Assembly (NCBI GenBank): GCA_046349085.1
Contig: JAXMDA010000007.1
Span: 186,001-250,000 of the forward strand
Direction of reading: 5' to 3'
Source of the DNA: JAJXWB01 sp046349085
GTDB taxonomy: Bacteria; Pseudomonadota; Alphaproteobacteria; Rhizobiales; Beijerinckiaceae
Length of the DNA stretch: 64,000 bases
Shown: positions 62,215 to 64,000 of the stretch, piece by piece
How the letters are laid out: every line of letters begins with the position of its first letter
How positions within the stretch are numbered: position 1 is the stretch's first letter
Position numbers and translations under genes: made by a program
The notes under the pieces: model-generated
What the model saw: the letters and a program-made list of their open reading frames with translations, nothing else
The model's database searches: none
What the model was told of the DNA's origin: nothing

Positions 62215-64000
62215 TCACGCGAAGCCCTGCGCCTTCAGGAGCGCCCGCGTATCCGGATCGCGCCCGCGAAAGGCGCGGTAGGCCTCCTCAGGCGGCGCGC
62301 TGTTGCCGGCGGCGTAGACGTGGTCCTTCAGCCTGCGCGCCGTCTGCGGATCGAAGACGTCGCCGGCCTCCTCGAAGGCGGCGAAGCCGTCGGTGTCGAG
62401 CACCGCGGACCACAGATACGAATAATAGCCGGAGGCGTAGCCCGAGCCCGAGAACACATGCCCGAAATGCGGCGTGCGGTGGCGCATGACGATTTCCCGG
62501 GGCATCCCGATTTTCTCGAGTTGCGCGCGCTCGAAGCCGACGATGTCGAAATCCTCCGCCGGGGACAGCAGATGCAGGTCGAGATCGACGATGGCCGACG
62601 AGCAGAACTCGACCTTCTCCCAGCCGACGTTGAACGTCTGCGACGCGCGGATGCGCGCGACGAGATCGTCGGGGATCGCGGCGCCCGTCTCGGCATGGCG
62701 CGCGAAACGCGCGAGAGTTTCCGGCCGCAACAGCCAGTGCTCGTAAAGCTGCGAGGGAAACTCCACGAAGTCGCGCGCGACGTTCGTGCCGGCGATCGAG
62801 GGATAGGTCGTCTGCGTCAACATGCCGTGCAGCGCGTGGCCGAATTCGTGAAACAGCGTCTTCGCGTCGGTCAGGCTGATGAGCGTCTTCTGGCCCTCTG
62901 CGCCCTTGGCGCAATTCAGCACGTTGACGACGATCGGACGCACGTCCTTGCCGTCGAGCTTCGATTGCGAGCGGAAGCCGGACATCCACGCGCCGCCGCG
63001 CTTCGTCGGGCGGGCGAAATAATCGCCGATGAACAGCGCGACATGCTTGCCCTGTGCGTCGGTCACGTCGAAGGCGCGCGCTTCCTTGTTGTAGAGAACG
63101 AGATCGCTGCGCTCGGCGAAGGTCAGGCCGAACAGGCGATGCGCGACATCGAACGCCGCGCCGATGACGGCTTCCAGCTCGAGATAGGGGCGGATTTCGT
63201 TCTCGTCGATGTCATGCAGCGCCTTGCGCAGTTTCTCGGCGTAATAGCGCCAGTCGTGCGCGGCGATTTCGAAATTGCCGCCCTCGGCCGCGACCAGCTC
63301 CTGCAGGGCGCCCCGGTCGCGCGCGACGGCGGCCTTGGCCGGCGTCCAGACCTTGTCGAGGAGGCCGCGGACGTTCTCCGGCGTCTTCGCCATCTGGTCC
63401 GAGAGCTTGAAATGCGCGTAGGTGGGATAGCCGAGCAGGCGCGCGCTCTCGTCGCGCAGCCGCAAGGTCTCGGCGGCGATGGCGCGATTGTCGGTCGGCC
63501 CCTCGTTCTCGCCGCGCCTGATCCAGGCCGCGAACGCCTTTTCGCGCAGGTCGCGGCGGGCGGAATAGGTGAGGAACGGCTCGACGCTGGAGCGCGCCAG
63601 CGTGATGGCGAATTTGCCGGCATGGCCGCGGTCGGCGGCGGCGCGCGCCGCGGCGTCGCGCAGCGACTGCGGCAGGCCGTCGAGATCGCCTTCCTCCAGC
63701 AGCATCGCCCAGTCGGCTTCGTCCTTCAGGATGTTCTGGGCGAATTGCGCGCCGAGCGTCGCGAGCCGGCTGGCGATCTCGGCGAAACGCGTCTTCTGTT
63801 CGGGCGCAAGCAGCGCGCCGGAGCGGACGAAGCCGTCGTAGGTGAGTTCGACAACGCGCCTCTGTTCGGCGGTGAGCGCAAGGGCCTCGCGCTGCTTCCA
63901 GACCGCCTCGACCCGTTTGAACAGCGCTTCGTTCAGCCCGATCGCCGAATAATGATCGGCGAGCTTCGGCGCCAGTTCGCGCTCGATCGCCTGAAGCTCG
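62215..64000 (-). CDS. M3-family oligopeptidase (Dcp/OpdA-like), truncated by the window end
   Basis: The frame is open from the stop at 62215 to the window edge, so the N-terminus is missing. The thermolysin-like zinc motif HEFGH (62836-62850 on the complement) followed by ALHGMLTQ, the downstream FVEFPSQLYEHW with the third zinc-ligand Glu, and SGYASGYYSYLWS near the C-terminus identify an M3A oligopeptidase. Relatives are cytoplasmic metallopeptidases that degrade short peptides from protein turnover. About 595 residues are visible; complete enzymes have about 680-700. The C-terminus ends ALLKAQGFA. Confidence 0.93.
   Translation of the reverse strand, partial: ELQAIERELAPKLADHYSAIGLNEALFKRVEAVWKQREALALTAEQRRVVELTYDGFVRSGALLAPEQKTRFAEIASRLATLGAQFAQNILKDEADWAMLLEEGDLDGLPQSLRDAAARAAADRGHAGKFAITLARSSVEPFLTYSARRDLREKAFAAWIRRGENEGPTDNRAIAAETLRLRDESARLLGYPTYAHFKLSDQMAKTPENVRGLLDKVWTPAKAAVARDRGALQELVAAEGGNFEIAAHDWRYYAEKLRKALHDIDENEIRPYLELEAVIGAAFDVAHRLFGLTFAERSDLVLYNKEARAFDVTDAQGKHVALFIGDYFARPTKRGGAWMSGFRSQSKLDGKDVRPIVVNVLNCAKGAEGQKTLISLTDAKTLFHEFGHALHGMLTQTTYPSIAGTNVARDFVEFPSQLYEHWLLRPETLARFARHAETGAAIPDDLVARIRASQTFNVGWEKVEFCSSAIVDLDLHLLSPAEDFDIVGFERAQLEKIGMPREIVMRHRTPHFGHVFSGSGYASGYYSYLWSAVLDTDGFAAFEEAGDVFDPQTARRLKDHVYAAGNSAPPEEAYRAFRGRDPDTRALLKAQGFA

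Overview
The window is about 64 kb of GC-rich chromosomal DNA with dense gene packing. Its gene content is typical of an alphaproteobacterium of the order Hyphomicrobiales (Rhizobiales): an aa3-type cytochrome oxidase subunit IV microprotein, IalB, opgGH glucan genes, an AapP-type ATPase, a CoxG/S/L/M molybdenum hydroxylase cluster, a short AT-hook protein and an alphaproteobacterial-type RecG/Mfd/SdhE neighbourhood. The genus cannot be fixed from sequence reading alone. No rRNA, tRNA, CRISPR array, transposase, integrase or prophage gene was recognised.

Layout. 0-3 kb: AT-hook protein, class III CoA-transferase and LysR regulator. 2.9-3.4 kb: a small secreted protein made almost entirely of 14-residue PEG[SN] repeats. 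3.8-7.8 kb: orphan amino-acid ABC ATPase, HAD phosphatase, GST, YjbQ, LysE exporter and LOG protein. 7.9-12.2 kb: a two-gene RND efflux system. 12.2-14.9 kb: a small unknown gene and glutamine-dependent NAD synthetase. 15.0-19.3 kb: coxG-S-L-M, a form II CO-dehydrogenase-like hydroxylase. 19.4-22.6 kb: a LuxR-type response regulator facing a FIST sensor and hybrid histidine kinase (NosP/NahK-like). 22.7-25.6 kb: cueR-copA with a recognisable CueR operator. 25.7-31.1 kb: a periplasmic unknown protein and opgG-opgH. 31.3-34.9 kb: glmU and glmS, the hexosamine supply for the cell wall. 34.9-38.1 kb: oxidase subunit IV, patatin phospholipase, GT87 glycosyltransferase and DsbA-like protein. 38.3-42.6 kb: a peptide-binding protein coupled to a degenerate ANL-type protein, then IalB and HspQ. 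42.7-47.6 kb: a catabolic block (malyl-CoA-lyase-like, 2-keto-4-pentenoate hydratase-like, Baeyer-Villiger monooxygenase) divergent from a MetE-like methyltransferase, with a palindromic operator candidate between them. 48.1-52.4 kb: NAD(P)HX repair enzyme, then an MBOAT/AlgJ-like acetylation pair. 52.5-59.3 kb: DUF502 protein, mfd, sdhE and recG. 59.4-64 kb: flippase, a multicopper-oxidase-like protein that has lost its copper ligands, and an M3 peptidase cut by the window edge.

Most of the window is housekeeping. The unusual parts are the PEG-repeat secreted protein, the intergenic palindromic repeats that supply the start or the end of neighbouring genes, the FIST/kinase/regulator group, and several apparent pseudo-enzymes (ANL-like and multicopper-oxidase-like). 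Many very long antisense frames exist, but they are by-products of the high GC content.
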